From Diphasiastrum complanatum (Eukaryota; Streptophyta; Lycopodiopsida; Lycopodiales; Lycopodiaceae), in contig CM055109.1 in NCBI GenBank assembly GCA_029204225.1, forward strand, positions 373,500 to 437,499: a DNA stretch of 64,000 nt, written 5' to 3'. The first letter of the stretch is position 1. The number at the start of each line of letters is the position of its first letter. This document shows positions 1-12,900 of the stretch, in pieces. A program made the position numbers and the translations under genes. Under the pieces are notes generated by a model. It had not been told where the DNA came from and ran no database searches. It saw only the letters and a program-made list of their open reading frames with translations.

Positions 1-139
1 TATCCTTAGAACAAGAAAGAAAAAATCTAGAATAATGTTTCTTAACTTTCAACTTCTAACCAAGAATTATTATCTTTGATTTGGTTTTCTTTATTCGTAA
101 TTTTCCTGTTAGAAAACTTTCAATTGTTTGTGCTATGGT

Positions 140-287
140 AGATCCGCATGCTTCAAGCCTACCACACATCCTAGATCATGACACATGGTGACCATGCAGG
201 TCCATGAGTTTGGGTCAAGTCAATGGGCCAAGTCGATTGTTCAATTATAAGTTGGGTTTGGGACCCAAGGGAGTTGGGTCCCTAACA
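140..287 (-). repeat. Partial gypsy-type LTR, minus orientation
   Basis: Read on the minus strand from 287 this begins TGTTAGGGACCC and matches, with scattered substitutions, the start of the plus-strand LTR at 2104 for about 140 bp; similarity ends near 147. A purine tract (AAGGGGGAGGGA, minus strand of 289-300) sits just before it, as expected for a polypurine tract and 3' LTR. The rest of the LTR is diverged or replaced. Confidence 0.75.
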
Positions 288-314
288 TTCCCTCCCCCTT
301 GAAAGAATCCTCTT

Positions 315-1760
315 CTAAGGAAGGAAATGTGGGAATCTTAGTCGAACGTCTCGCTCCTTTTCCCAAGTGTCCTCGTCTTCGGAGCTTCCTTTCCAACGAA
401 CCAAGTACTCAGTCACCTGCCGGTTTCTAAGCCCACATTGATGAACATCAACAATGGTCTATGATTCCGAAGGTACAAAGGATGGTCAGGTCCTCAAGTT
501 GAACTAGGCCCTCCTAAAGAATCAAGTCGTCCTTTCCACTAAGTTGTTCCTTTAAAACGACTAATGTGAAAAACTAGATGAACTTTGACTCCCTGAGGAA
601 AGTCTAGTTGGTAGGCATTCCGATTGAGTTTCTTTACATACGGAAAGGCCGAACACAACGAGGCAATAACATAGGACTTTTCCAATCTTTAATATCTTAG
701 CATCTTTGGGATTCTAAAATATACCCAAGCCCCTTCCTCATAGACCCTAGGCTATGGCTTTTGATTAGCATAAAAATGGGCTCTATCTGAGCCGTTTTCA
801 TGTTATCGCGAGCAACAAGCAACATTTCTTGCATATCATGCATGAAATTTCTTTGGGAATTCCTTCACTACATGACTTGGTTCCCATACAATTGAAGCAC
901 AGATTGTCGCTTTTGGCTTTAGTGAAAGTCTCACTAGTCCATAGAAGATCTTTACTTCAGTTTACTTGGGCCAACAGACACTTCTTTCACCTTATCTTTC
1001 CTTTCTTTGAAAGAATGGTTCTTGCCCTTTGCTTCGGTGAAACCCCAACCTCAGGCCTAGCCACTATATGAGTATCATCGTATATGCATGCGAAGCGAAC
1101 CGCATCATTGAGGGTAAGAGGCTGGTTCCTCCTAACATCTAGCTGATAGTCTACCAAAAACTAGTAGTCTATGACTAGATTCAATGTATCTCAATATGCA
1201 AAGTCATTAAGCTCAATTCGACCTTAGACCCTTCTAGAACTTCTCCAAAATACTAAACTTACTATTTTTAGAACTTATCAACATAAAAGAAATGTTTCTC
1301 TAAGTTTACTGCAGGATGTGGCCTCCAAATTGCCAATAATAGTCAAGTAGCTAGTTGACAATTTTCACGTGTATCACATATGGCATGTAGTAGAATACTA
1401 TGCCCTAACTTGAAATTGTAGTAGTCTAGGGCCATAGCCCCCATTGGTTTGAGAATGGCAACCATATATGGCCCCTTGACAATTTGGCATTTAACAAGTG
1501 TCAACAAAACCCTACATAACAAGTAGCTCCAAGATAATTGTATTTCAATTTCTTAAACCCAGGTTGTCTCTTATGCATCGATAGATCTCACATGGATGAT
1601 GGTAATTGTCACCTGAGTTGAAAATATTTAAGTCAACCAATGTTGAATTGATTGCTCAAACAACTTGGCATGTCACTTGATACACTATGCTTCTACCAAT
1701 TCCAAAAACTTCAAGACTATACCACAAAATGCACCTTTAGTCAATATGAACAACACTGAA
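315..1760 (-). pseudogene. Decayed Ty3/gypsy element (gag piece joined to integrase C-terminus and chromodomain)
   Basis: The minus strand of 315-425 reads through a chromodomain-like tail (EYLVRWKGSSEDEDTWE) ending in a TAG just before the polypurine tract. Around 560-650 there is the usual integrase C-terminal piece (AYQLDFPQGVKVH then VFHISRFK). Around 880-920 a gag zinc-knuckle-like piece (LCFNCMG) appears, so protease, RT and RNase H are missing between gag and integrase: an internally deleted copy with several stops and frameshifts. No intact frame remains. The left LTR fragment follows it at 287. Sequence between about 1080 and 1760 is probably further gag and leader, but I could not verify that. 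Confidence 0.7.
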
Positions 1761-2103
1761 GCAACTTGGACATTTACAAGAATAGGTAGAATTTTGGACA
1801 TGCGGAAGAAGGATTGCTATCTATCATCCTTGTAACAGTTCTTGATAAAATTTGTCACAGAGTTTTGTGCCCCTGGGCTTCACCCACCAATTCCAAGATT
1901 AAATGCTTGCTCAATTGTGTATGTGCTTTTGTGAGACGATCCCCAAAGATCAAACTTGCAAGCACACTCGAAAGGAGACTATGGAGCCAAACCACCAACT
2001 AAGTAGAAGCCTAAGATCACCTAAGCTTCATCCCCAAGCCACATTATGTGAATAAAAGAAGAGAGAGAGAAGACCAAAATTCAAAAAATTCCCAATGGTA
2101 GGT

Positions 2104-2521
2104 GTTAGGGACCCAACTCCCTTGGGTCCCAAACCCCAACTTGTAATTGAACGTCGACTGGGCCCGTTGACTTGACCAGACTCATGGACCTGCATGGTCG
2201 CCACGTGTCGTGATCTAGGATGTGTGCTAGGCTTGGAGACTCCTACCTTGGAGGTATACAAGGAGAGGAGGTCTCACTTTGCCTTCATTCTATCTATCTA
2301 GGGGATGGTGGATGGTGAGTGCTTGTGCACAGCTAGGATGAGTGCTAGCTTGAGGTGAGGGAAGGCTGATGGCTCTGGCAGTGTTATGGGACGCTGTCAG
2401 GGTTGGAGGTCGGATCTCGCTTGTTTCCGTTACGGGCCTATGGCGGGGTGGATTGTGTGATGTTCGGTCTCCTATGGGGTAACCGGCACCTGGCGGTTTA
2501 CGGTGGAAAGAGGTTGTAACA
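2104..2521 (+). repeat. 5' LTR of a gypsy-type element, plus orientation
   Basis: It runs from TGTTAGGGACC to GTTGTAACA (TG...CA, 418 bp) and is followed after 2 bases by a tRNA-iMet primer binding site. Its first 140 bp are the inverted counterpart of 147-287. No matching 3' LTR or pol is attached; the internal part was replaced by other retroelement sequence. Confidence 0.8.
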
Positions 2522-2523
2522 TT

Positions 2524-2536
2524 TGGTATCAGAGCC
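2524..2536 (+). other. Primer binding site (initiator Met tRNA)
   Basis: TGGTATCAGAGCC lies directly after the LTR end and is complementary to the 3' end of plant initiator methionine tRNA. The following leader to about 2837 is GC-rich and has no gag. Confidence 0.85.
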
Positions 2537-2837
2537 ACCATATTCCGTAGTCAAGTTTGCTCGATCCGTAAAGGCAATCTGTAAGTTTTTATTCTTCTGA
2601 TTCTGATTTCGTTGTTTAAAGCCAGGGTTTTGTTCTGGCTGATTTTCCCCAGATAACCATTTTTTTTTTATTTAAAAGGAAAAAAACAGAAGGCGGGAGC
2701 AGGGTCCACGCAGCCCTGCACAACTGTGCAGACCCAGGCGGAGGCACACGGCCGCGGGCGCAGGCCCTGCGTGGCCCGCGCAAGCCTGCACAGGCATGCG
2801 CAAGTCTGGCTGGCCTGTCGCAGAGTTTTCAGAGGTC

Positions 2838-3657
2838 AATCCAAACTCATTCCAAAAGTTTTGTATCCCAAATCTTCAACAAACCTGCTATCTGTCAGCA
2901 GAATCACTGATTTAGGGCATAGGGTGGAGTTTGGGTCAGACTCATGTAAAAGTGACCGTGCTTTAATCAGCTAAGTCTTGATCGATAAAGAATTGATTTG
3001 GCATTATAGACTAAGACATTTGAATCATAGTAACCCGTAAGTGACCCGTAAGGCTTCATCTTACGAGGCTTTACGAGGCTCACTGCTCGTATGGAGACCT
3101 TAAGGAAACCTATTAGGAGGCAAATACAAAGACCTACAAGTAACGACAAAAGACCATGACTGGCAGTTGGCAGACATTGACGTGCAACCACAATAAGGCT
3201 CATGATTGGCATTACGAACTAATCCATTCTTTTAATTATGCCTTGTAATTAAATTGTACAAATATAAATTAAGGCACATAGATGCCAAAATGCACATATG
3301 TCAATAGATTGAATGTCGTGTGCACTCTCTTGCAATTCTAATCAAGCTATTTCCAACAAATATCATCTTGTGTCATTACACATTTTCTGTTACATCTGAT
3401 TTTCTTTGCAAATAAATGATTCATAGATTGAACGTAACTATTTGATGTTGAATGTTAAATGCTTCTGAATGCCTCTATTGATCCTTGCTTCCGCGCACAA
3501 TTAAATTCGTGTTTGGCTATGTAATCAATTGCATAGATTCTGACGATTTCAAAGTCTGAATCACGTAGAGCTTAAAATTTACTTTGAGCTTCAATCTAAT
3601 AGGCGTAGTTCAACGCACTGAGAAAACCAGATCGTTTTTTCAATTCGTTTTCCAACA
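2838..3657 (+). pseudogene. Truncated copia fragment: protease/pre-integrase piece plus 3' LTR
   Basis: Plus strand 2850-2960 encodes a copia segment ([19 protein letters not shown]) closely similar to the one in copia E near 52130-52220. From about 3000 the sequence becomes LTR-like: 3515-3657 shares blocks with the end of the E LTR (ATAGGCGTAGT, GATTTCAAAGT, terminal TTCCAACA at 3657). Integrase, RT and RNase H are absent, so this copy is deleted from the protease region into the LTR. Its left side abuts the leader of the gypsy LTR at 2104, giving a mosaic. Confidence 0.65.
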
Positions 3658-3689
3658 TTGATGAGCCCTGAACTGGTGCAAAATTGTCA

Positions 3690-4263
3690 TACACACCAGG
3701 TGGGGCCATTTTTTAAATAAACTATCCAGTGCCTCATAAAGCTCTCTTTGGTAATCCCTTGGTTGTTTGTTTAATTTCGGCCATTGAGGAGCAATCCCGC
3801 TATGCCTATCCCAATCCTTGACTGCCTTGAAGTCACAAACCAGCTTTTTCCACTTTGTGCAATGACCCTTGCTATCTCGGCCAGGATAGCTTGTTCATGC
3901 ATGTAGGTTGCTAGTTGCTACAATTTCCCATTGTGGGTTTGCATTGGAATCCACCCTAACACGAGTGCTTGCAGTCTCATTCAATCTTCTTTGTATTCAC
4001 TAGACAAATAGTTTTAGAAATTTCAAATATCCCAATTTTTGGCACGTTGTCGCCTTTCATAGGAGGATGTGCCCCTCATTGTGCGTCTGAGGTCTCCCTT
4101 GGCCACGTGCTGTATTTGGTTGTGGGCTATCACTGATCCAAATGGATTGGTGAATTATAGATCAGTGGAGATTGTATGAAACTCACAAACTCGTTGTCTT
4201 GGGATTCATCAAGAAATGAGTCACCCCTAAGATCATTGATAGCAGGGTGCCAAGCCATGACTA
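3690..4263 (-). pseudogene. Possible trihelix (Myb/SANT-like) fragment
   Basis: On the minus strand about 3700-3900 reads openly through CTKWKKLVCDFKAVKDWDRH and then YQRELYEALDSLFKKWP, which resembles the KWxxLxxDFKxVxDW core of plant trihelix/Myb-SANT proteins. Upstream, an ATG at 4263 opens a 40-codon acidic stretch (MAWHPAINDLRGDSFLDESQ) that ends in TGA. The two parts are not in one frame and a TGA precedes the core. It could be a gene relic or the Myb-like accessory protein of a PIF/Harbinger transposon; I cannot decide. It lies downstream of the GPAT9 stop on the same strand. Confidence 0.4.
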
Positions 4264-4419
4264 TATTGAGAGAGAGAAAATGCCCAGGATTCAAGAACAG
4301 AGAGTCCTTTCAAGCAAAATTTGGTGAATAGTTGTGGAGGCAAGCAAAGAGTAGTGGAGGCTGCTTACAAAAACACACAAACAAAGAATGATGCCTACTA
4401 AACCACACCAGTGGAGAAG

Positions 4420-4560
4420 CTGCCCGCTGAAAAATGTTCTACAAAGACGTTGCTGTGCAGAAATGTTGCTCTAGAAAAACGTTCTGCCAAAACTTGCCTC
4501 TGGAAAAACGTTCTGCAAAAACGTTGCTTGGCAGGGAGGCTGCAAAAGACGTACGTAGCA
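4420..4560. repeat. Short degenerate tandem repeat (AAAACGTTCTGC-like)
   Basis: Several imperfect copies of a unit around AAAAACGTTCTGCMAAA (4433, 4476, 4503 and others) make overlapping frames stay open on both strands. I see no protein family in any of them. From 4804 to 5699 I find no gene or clear repeat. Confidence 0.5.
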
Positions 4561-5699
4561 GTGGAAGAGGCACCTTCCGCAAGTGTAGCCTTGTGTTGGC
4601 TGCCTGCAAATCGCTACAATGTTGGAGACTCCCAAAAGAAGCAGCAGAAAAATGGTAGCAGAAAGGGCAACCTTGCAAGCAACAATGCTCAACAACAACA
4701 CGTTCCACAGCAGCAATTCGCAGGGCAGAAAAGCTTTGTTGAAGTGCCAAGCATTTGTGAACAGGGAAGGGAGTGGACTGCCATCACCAACCATTTGTTG
4801 TAGTCCATCGTTGACAGTTGGAAGCTGACTCTAGTTAGCTTAACTGCATGTTTTTGGCTCAATTAAGGAGCCAAAAATACATTCGCACAAACAAAATCAA
4901 TTTGCGTTTTGCTTGCTAACTGCAGGTGGGGCACCACCAGTCTCTGTTAGAACAAGTTAGCATTAACTGAATGTTGCTAACTGGTGTAACTGGTGGTGGG
5001 GCAGGCCCTTTATTTGAATCAGCTGGCCTTGGTCTCTAAAACAATCTTTTAGCATATGAAATTGTTTTTATAGTTAGGATGTTGCCACATTATAAGCTAA
5101 CTTGGATTTTCTTCAATTTAATTGTATTTCAATCCAATCCCCTGTTTAGGGATAGATTCAGTAAAAACGAGATATTTAGGGATGCATTCGGCTAATAACA
5201 AGCTGTTTAAGGAATATACTCGGCTAAAAACGTCACCCCCGAAGCTGGAAACACGCCTGAAACTAGCTTTTCTTTTCACATTCCGTACCTTTTAGTGCAC
5301 AACTGCATAATATGCGACATGACCTGGTACCAGGCTAAGGGCTTGTTTGCTTTCTGATATCTATGTAAAATTTCTATCTTTTTGACTAATCATCTTACAG
5401 GAAGCAAACTTCGTTAAATCTGACTTACATGTCGCAAAATATAATTAGACAGACAAAGGTTTTTGCGTTATCAAACAATAAACACCTTTTCACTATAACC
5501 GATAACTGCACTGGACTAAGATTACCAAAAGAGCACATTTTCATGACTCGGGCCCAACGTGATTAAAGTATTGATTATAAAAGGCCAAGGGTCGATCAGC
5601 TATCAGTCTGCCAAGAGCAGGGAAGAAAGCTACACAAATGCCATTTGATTTAAGGAGTTTAAAAGAAATAAGAATAAAATAAGATTGCCATCAGCTTCC

Positions 5700-5802
5700 T
5701 TACTTCTTTTCCGTCAGCTTTGGGCTAGGACGCTGATACTTCAAATAACCATCCCACGGAACCATTTTGATACCAGCTCTGTCTGCTATCAGCTTGCGGA
5801 CC
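5700..5802 (-). CDS. GPAT9: GPAT9 coding exon 11 and stop
   Basis: 103 nt completing Arg337, encoding 338-370 and TAA. It contains [20 protein letters not shown] then LTEKK. Acceptor TGTGCAG. The stop overlaps a possible donor (AGAA/GTAAGG), so a further small exon could exist, but no family C-terminal sequence is visible below 5700. Confidence 0.9.
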
Positions 5803-8800
5803 CTGCACACGCTTAAACGAAAAGTATTGGCAGCCTGACCCCAACTCAGAAAAGCAGTTTGAACGACATATAGATTCTTTTTACAATAAAAATTAACCAG
5901 AAAAACCTTGACATCATGACTGAAATTATACCTCTCGGCAAACTCAATTGAAGTTTCACCAGGAAGAATATTTTGGGGTTCCATGTACCAGACATCACAT
6001 ACAACAGCCCATGACGTCATTAACCTTATCAAATGTTGGGTGAAACTTTGCCTGAAAAGTGCAAAATAGTGTTATGCTTTGTGACCAATCAATTAACCAG
6101 AAAGTAGTTTCTGCTTGATATTTTCAGAAATTCCATCCTTCAAACTCAGGTTGCTGTGACATATTGCGCATAAATGCCAATTGCTTGGAGTACATCCCAC
6201 CTTAATTGACTATGAGTATGTACCACATTTATTACTTTGTTGTTTACAAGTGAAACAAAGTCTGAACCATAGATGCACTGCGATTCTGAATCGCGTTTCA
6301 GAATAGCGATTCAGAAACGTGTTTTGGGATTTGCCCAAAATCGTGCAGAATCGTTTTTTTTTTTTGTTTTTGAAATTTTTTTAGGCAATATGGGTATCAG
6401 ATGAAAGCTCTGATTGAGAGCATTATGACTGTGTAATTTGCTGACTGTTTCGGGTGCGAAACACCAAAAAGTGTGTTTTCACTCAGGGAGTTGGAAGGCC
6501 AAATCATGAAGAGTGTGTTTTCACTCAGGGAGTTGGAAGTGCCCCCCAAGCCCCCCACCGGGGGGCTACCGCCCCCCGGACCCCCTCTTTCTCGGGGGGC
6601 TACCGCCCCCCGACCCCCCTAGAGCTTCCTGCTATATAGACACTGTAGATAAAAATGAGGTCCAAATGTGCGCCGAGAAGGGCCCAATATTTATGCCCCC
6701 AACTGTATGTACATTGCACTCACATCTCCAGTGAAACGATTGCAAAAGTCATCATCATCCATACAGTAGATAGTCCAAACTGTAGCATTAACATTTTCTG
6801 AAAACCACAGCAAATGACAACCGGATAGCTACTAAAAATAAGCTCTGTTTGTGCCTCATCTACTGCACTTTTGAGAGGCAAAACGCTGGTTTAACCATTG
6901 ATCCCCTAAAAAAATTTCAGCCATAAGCTATTTTTCCAAAATAATTTTTTTTTTTTTTGTTTTTTTTGCGATTCTGGGTCGGGAATTGCGACTCGCAGAA
7001 TCGCGATTCGCGAATTGCAGATCCAGCGAATCGCGATTCGATGCATCTATGCTCTGAACTAAGCTTCCAACATGGCATCATTTCAACCAAACATTTTCAT
7101 AGAATACATAGATTGGTCCTACTTTTGACAATTCTGTTCTTCAATCTTCAAACTCAGATATGTACTGTTCTGGGCATACCTTATGGAATGACATGGAAGG
7201 ACCTGGGCTTTCAAATTAAGGGATAAGTTCAAATTTTGAAATGGCCCTGGACTCTTCCCTGTGAAACCACCCTTACTCATGGAGCAAGGGTATATCAAAA
7301 TCAATTACATAAAACTTCAGCTAAAAGCTTCAGGCCTATAATTTGTTTCTTGCATCATGGTTACTCTCTCTCAGATTAGTCCATGCAAATGAGCAATATC
7401 TTTGCATTTTTAGTAGAGACAGGACTATGCCTGTTAAGAATAGATAGTACGAGTTTTGATGATAAATGTGCAGGAAGGAGTTTATGTATTGTTGGAGGAA
7501 CCGAGTTCCAGCCATTGGAAGTTGGTACAAACAAGAAACCCTGCAAAGGCTGCAGTGGACTGCTGTCTAAGGCACATGTAAGAGGACAATAGGCTTGATC
7601 TTTTGACATAATAGCTTGAAGGGGACAATGTAGCCAAAAGTGAATAAGTAGCTCACTCTACAGATTATAGTGAAAATGCTCTAAAGGCACGTGAAATTTT
7701 CCCATCTTATTACAAGTTTATACCCAAAATGTTCTTATGAAGAGGAATAGTGTACTTGTTGTTGGAATATTAGTATTTAGATATGGAGACGTTTAGCAAT
7801 GTAAATGAACATGCTACTTTGCAATAGGTATACCCAGCCAAGAATTGGCCCTGCAAGGCTCAGCCCTACAAATTACCATATTCAAATGGATTCCTTTAGA
7901 AGTTTTTCATTTACCAGCTGAAAACTAAAGGTTCTTACAAATAGCGCTTTCGATAGAGGCCTACGTTATAACCCTGTTTTGAACACAAACAATCTTAGGA
8001 CTTTTTATGCTTCTCTCTCAAAAAATTTGCAAGAAAATATTCTAAATTATGTGGATTGCAAAACTCTCTCAAGTAAAAGACTGATAGCGAAGAGGTTGAC
8101 ATCCTGAATGCAGCATAAGGAAAACAACGATACTATAGTATAACCAGGAGCATCTGGGCCAATGTACGACATTGACGATTTCTGATTGGCATTGCAAGGG
8201 AATTCAGTACTGAAAAGTCGTTTGGCAGGACCATATAATTTTCAGGAAAGAAAATTCATTTTCCAAGGGACTGCTATTCATCAGCAAGAGATGCCATGCA
8301 TTTCAAATAAAGCAAGTGAAAAGTTTATTGTCAAAGTATTATTAGCATATTAAAGGGTTCTGTAACTGATGAAGATTACATTTTAGCAGCAGACAATTTT
8401 CATTCTAGTAATAATCAGAATTGATCAACATAACAATTCAACATTTAAGATGATCACTCACTTTCTGCTATTCCAGAAGGCGTCTACAAATATCTTATTG
8501 TACTTTATGGCGATTGGGCAAACCGTACAGCCTAGCTCAAAAGCACCCTGCATTCAATAATATGTGATAACAACAATCAATACATGTAACATAATTGATA
8601 ATTGGGGTCGTATGGCTTGGCCATTACATCAGCACACAGAAAAAGAGCCTTGCTGAAGTTCACTTTTTAAGTAAAAGAAAGCACACTACCTATGTAGATG
8701 TGAAGAAACTTGCAAAAAGTGAAAGTTGAAGGTTTTATCTAGAGTGCATACGATTAGTGAACCTTTCTCATGCTACAAGCTGACACATTGTTCCAAAGCT

Positions 8801-9890
8801 TTACAACTCAATTAGAGCTTACTTATTAGCTAACCCTTAGTGTGAGAACCATGGCTTATCGGAGATCTGAGCTTGCTTGGTGGTCTATAGCTCCAGTGCA
8901 CGGGGGAGAGGTGGCAGTACCTCTATGGATGGACCTCGGTAACGTAGAGTTTGTCACCTGTTTGTGTCTTAGCAATGACCGGAACGACGATGGGGATTCT
9001 AACATTTGGTATCAGAGCCACCGATCATTGTGTATAAAGTGCAATCGTACTTACTTAAAGTTTTGGTTCGTTAAACTTCTGGTTGATGTGTTTGGAAGGC
9101 TTAGTTTTCATCGTTGAATCGCTGTGAACAACTTTGCTTTTCAGTTGGTTCAATTCTGAGGTCGTTTGAATAGGTTTTGGTCCTTGTATGCATGCCAAAG
9201 GGGTTATTTTTTACGGTTTTTATGGTTTTCTGCTTTTGCCGTTTGGGTTGCAGAAATTTCTGAACCGTGTATTCAAAACTTGAATGTCGGAATTGGGAGC
9301 TAAAACCATCAAAAAATCCTTGTTTTCTGACAGTTGCAGAAAACAGTCCATAAGGACTATTTTATGGTCTTTTGAAGCCGTAAAACAAATTTTTTTTTGC
9401 AGTTTTGGGTTCTGCTCCTTTTTTTTGTTAAAACCAAAAAAAACAAAAAAATCGCAGGCACCCACGCGTGCGGCACGCTACTCGAGGCTGGGCATGGATA
9501 CCCAGGCGGGAGCTGTGCCTACGGACTGTTCACGCAGGATGGAGGAGGCTTGAAAGTAAACTTGAAAGATTGTACTTTTTGTGAGAATTGTCAACTAGTT
9601 TGATCTAGTTCATTTGGCAATTCAGGCCAATATGCATTTCATACTTAGAGATAAACTTTATGAAGTTATTTCTAGTCTAAGTTCATTTGAATTACCACTT
9701 TTAGAAAGTGTGGGAAATGTAGTAGGTCGAGTTTGGGAAGATTCAAATTTGAATGTTTGGTACATTGAATCTAGTCTATTTGTGAGCAGGGTTGGAATAG
9801 ATCTAGAAGTTTCCTATTGTTGATAAGCTTGGAGAAGGACATCCAAATAGGGCATAGACCTGTTATAGTGTACAAGCGTGGGAAGAGATA

Positions 9891-9946
<56 letters not shown>

Positions 9947-12900
9947 TCATTCACGCTTATACATGAGTTCTCTTTTGGTTCGTATATCCATTTTTACATT
10001 ATAGTGTTGATATCTTGCAATCTTGTGTGTAGAATGCTATTGTAGGGACATAGTGGATCTTAGTGATCATAATTCTTCACATAGTATCAAAGCTATTGTT
10101 GCAGGTTATTGAAGGATCAGCCATCTTGAGCAAGGATTTGGAGGAGTTACCAATTCTAGAGTGTGCTAGATTGTTTTCTACTAAAAAATGAAGCATTTTT
10201 CATGTTAGGATTGAGTTTTTCAAAACTCAATATAGGGTTATGAACTTGAAGTAGGCCGATTTCACACTTCACTTACTAGATTTGGGCGACTTTAATTGCA
10301 TTAGATAGGTCTCATTGAAGACTACAAGATTCTATATCAACCTTGTAGCATTTGCATATAGAATTTGGATGATTTAATTTTTTGTAGTTTTGTCAAAACC
10401 CTAAATTTGTTTGGATCTCTTGTTTTTTAAGTTGCTGGACTTCTTAAGAGTGTGTTTCAAGTTTAGAGAAAGTACAAAAGTTCATGAGATTGTAGGTTGA
10501 TCGTGTGTTGATCAAGTATCTTCCATTCTATATGTTGGTTTTGCTAGGTTTGGTGCAAGAAAGAGATTTGAGAGGTTCCATATCTTTATGATTTCTTCTT
10601 GAGTTCATTTGTTGGCATTCAAGCATGTGCTTTGACTCAGAATTTGCTTTGCACAGGAACACAGATCATGCTACACAGTAACACATGACCCAGGTTGCCG
10701 TTGGCGGGACGCGTGTCCCATCGACTTGCCTCGTGGCGAGGCCAACTGCTCCTTATCCACTGATAGGACCCACAGTACAGTAACACAGTCACTTTTTATA
10801 CAGTCATATACATAGCTTTAAAGTCAACAAACTTTAAATACAGAAAGTTCTGATCTAAACTTATCAAACTTTTCTCCAGTAAGTGGCTTAGTGAAAATAT
10901 CAGCTAGTTGTTCTTCTGTGCTACAATGAACAACATGAATTTCACGACTTAGCAGCTTTTCACGTATGAAGTGATATTGAATCTCAATGTGTTTAGTTCT
11001 CGCATAGAACACTGGATTCTTTGCTAGCTGAATGCCACTCTGACTGTCGCTATGTAAAGTTGTGGGATTTTTCTTCTTCATGCCAATCTCTTCCAAGATT
11101 TGTCTCAACCATATAGCTTCTTGTGCAGCACTACACATTGCCTTATACTCAGCTTCTGTGGTGGAAAGAGCAATTGTACTTTGCTTCTTACTAGACCAGG
11201 AAAAGCAATTACCACAAAACTGGAATATATATCCTGTGGTGGATCTACGATCATCATAGTCACCTCTCCAGTCCGCATCCACATAGCCACACAACTCAGG
11301 TAAACCATCATGCTTCCTGTAAATCAAGCCATAATCTGATGTGCCTATCACATAACGCAAAATGTGTTTAGCTGCTTTCCAATGCGTTTCCGTAGGTGCT
11401 GCCATAAACTGACTTACAATGCCAACAACATAGCATATATCTGGTCTAGTTGTGATAAGGTAAATCAAGCTCCCTACTAACTGTCTATATAGCGTAGCAT
11501 CAAATGACTGTGATTCATCAAGCTTAGAAAGCTTTTTACCTGGTTCAATAGGAGTGTTTACTGGTTTGCAATCCTGCAACCTAAACCTGTGTAGTAACTC
11601 TTTGACATATTTCACTTGTGTTAAACCCACTTCATGTCCTTTTTGCCACACTTCTACTCCAAGGCAGTAATGCATCAGGCTGAGATCCGTCATCTCAAAT
11701 TGTTCCATGAGGTCTTTCTTGATTATGTCTATCATCTCTTGATTATTTCCCGTAATAAAAAAGTCATCAACATAAAGAGCAATCAAAGCAACCATACCAT
11801 CAAAGCATAAGACATATAGATTTGGATCAGAATGTGTTCTCACCATCCCCTTTGAACGAAAGTAGGCATCAATCCTGCTATACCACGCATGAGGTGCTTG
11901 TTTAAGACCATAAAGCGCTTTCTTCAAGCGACATACTTTATTTTCCTGTCCTTTCGTTACAAAGCCTTCAGGTTGATCCATGAACACTTCTTCTTCTAAC
12001 TCACCATTTAGAAAAGCAGATTTCACATCCATCTGATGCAAAGGCCAACCAAAATGTGAAGCTAAAGCAATAAGTAGACGTAGAGTATTCCACTTACACA
12101 CCGGCGCAAAGGTCTCCTCATAGTCAATGCCTTTATTTTGTGTGTACCCTTTGATTACCAATCTTGCTTTGTGCTTTGCTATGCTTCCATCTGCATGGTA
12201 CTTAGTTCTATATACCCATTTGCAACCAATGGCTTTCTTGCCAACTGGTGGTTCTACTAAGTCCCATGTGCTATGCTTAGCAATTGACTCCATCTCCTCT
12301 CCCATGGCCTTGATCCAAATGTCATCATCCTTCGCTTCACCATAAGTCGAAGGTTCTTTGCTTTGAATAATGCTGGATAACAGAGCATAATTTGCTTCAT
12401 ACCTTTCAGGTAGTATCTTCTCTCTTGTTGATCTTCGTAGTTCTCCCTGGTTAGATGATCCTGGAAAGTAGGTTGGCACACATGGATTTCCTCTTCCAAG
12501 AATCCATTCAAGAAAGCATTTGTCACATCAAGTTGGAAGAGCTCCCATTTGAAAGAAGTAGCAAGACATATGATTAATCTAATGGTTACAAGCTTTGCAA
12601 CAGGTGCAAAGGTTTCATCATAATTTATGCCTTTGACTTGCTAAAAACCTTTTGCTACAAGTCTAGCTTTATACTTATGAATGGAACTCTCTTGATTATA
12701 TTTCAATCTATATATCCATTACAAGTAAGAGGTTTCTATCGCGGCTCTCCATCAATCTCTCAAACCACTTAGAGAGCTTTCTGTCAGGTGATCGGCTTCC
12801 TGGTCAAAATGTATCCCACGGTACATCCTTTTCCTTGCGTTTGTCACCTGCAATTTCAATCCTTCTTGCACCAAAAGGTTTGTCCCTACCTCTCCAACCT

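Noticed and set aside
4411-4828. Five overlapping ORFs on both strands
   Set aside because: All stay open because of a short degenerate repeat; none resembles a protein family.
6454-6734. Small proline-rich ORFs
   Set aside because: They derive from the C-run block of a non-autonomous transposon.
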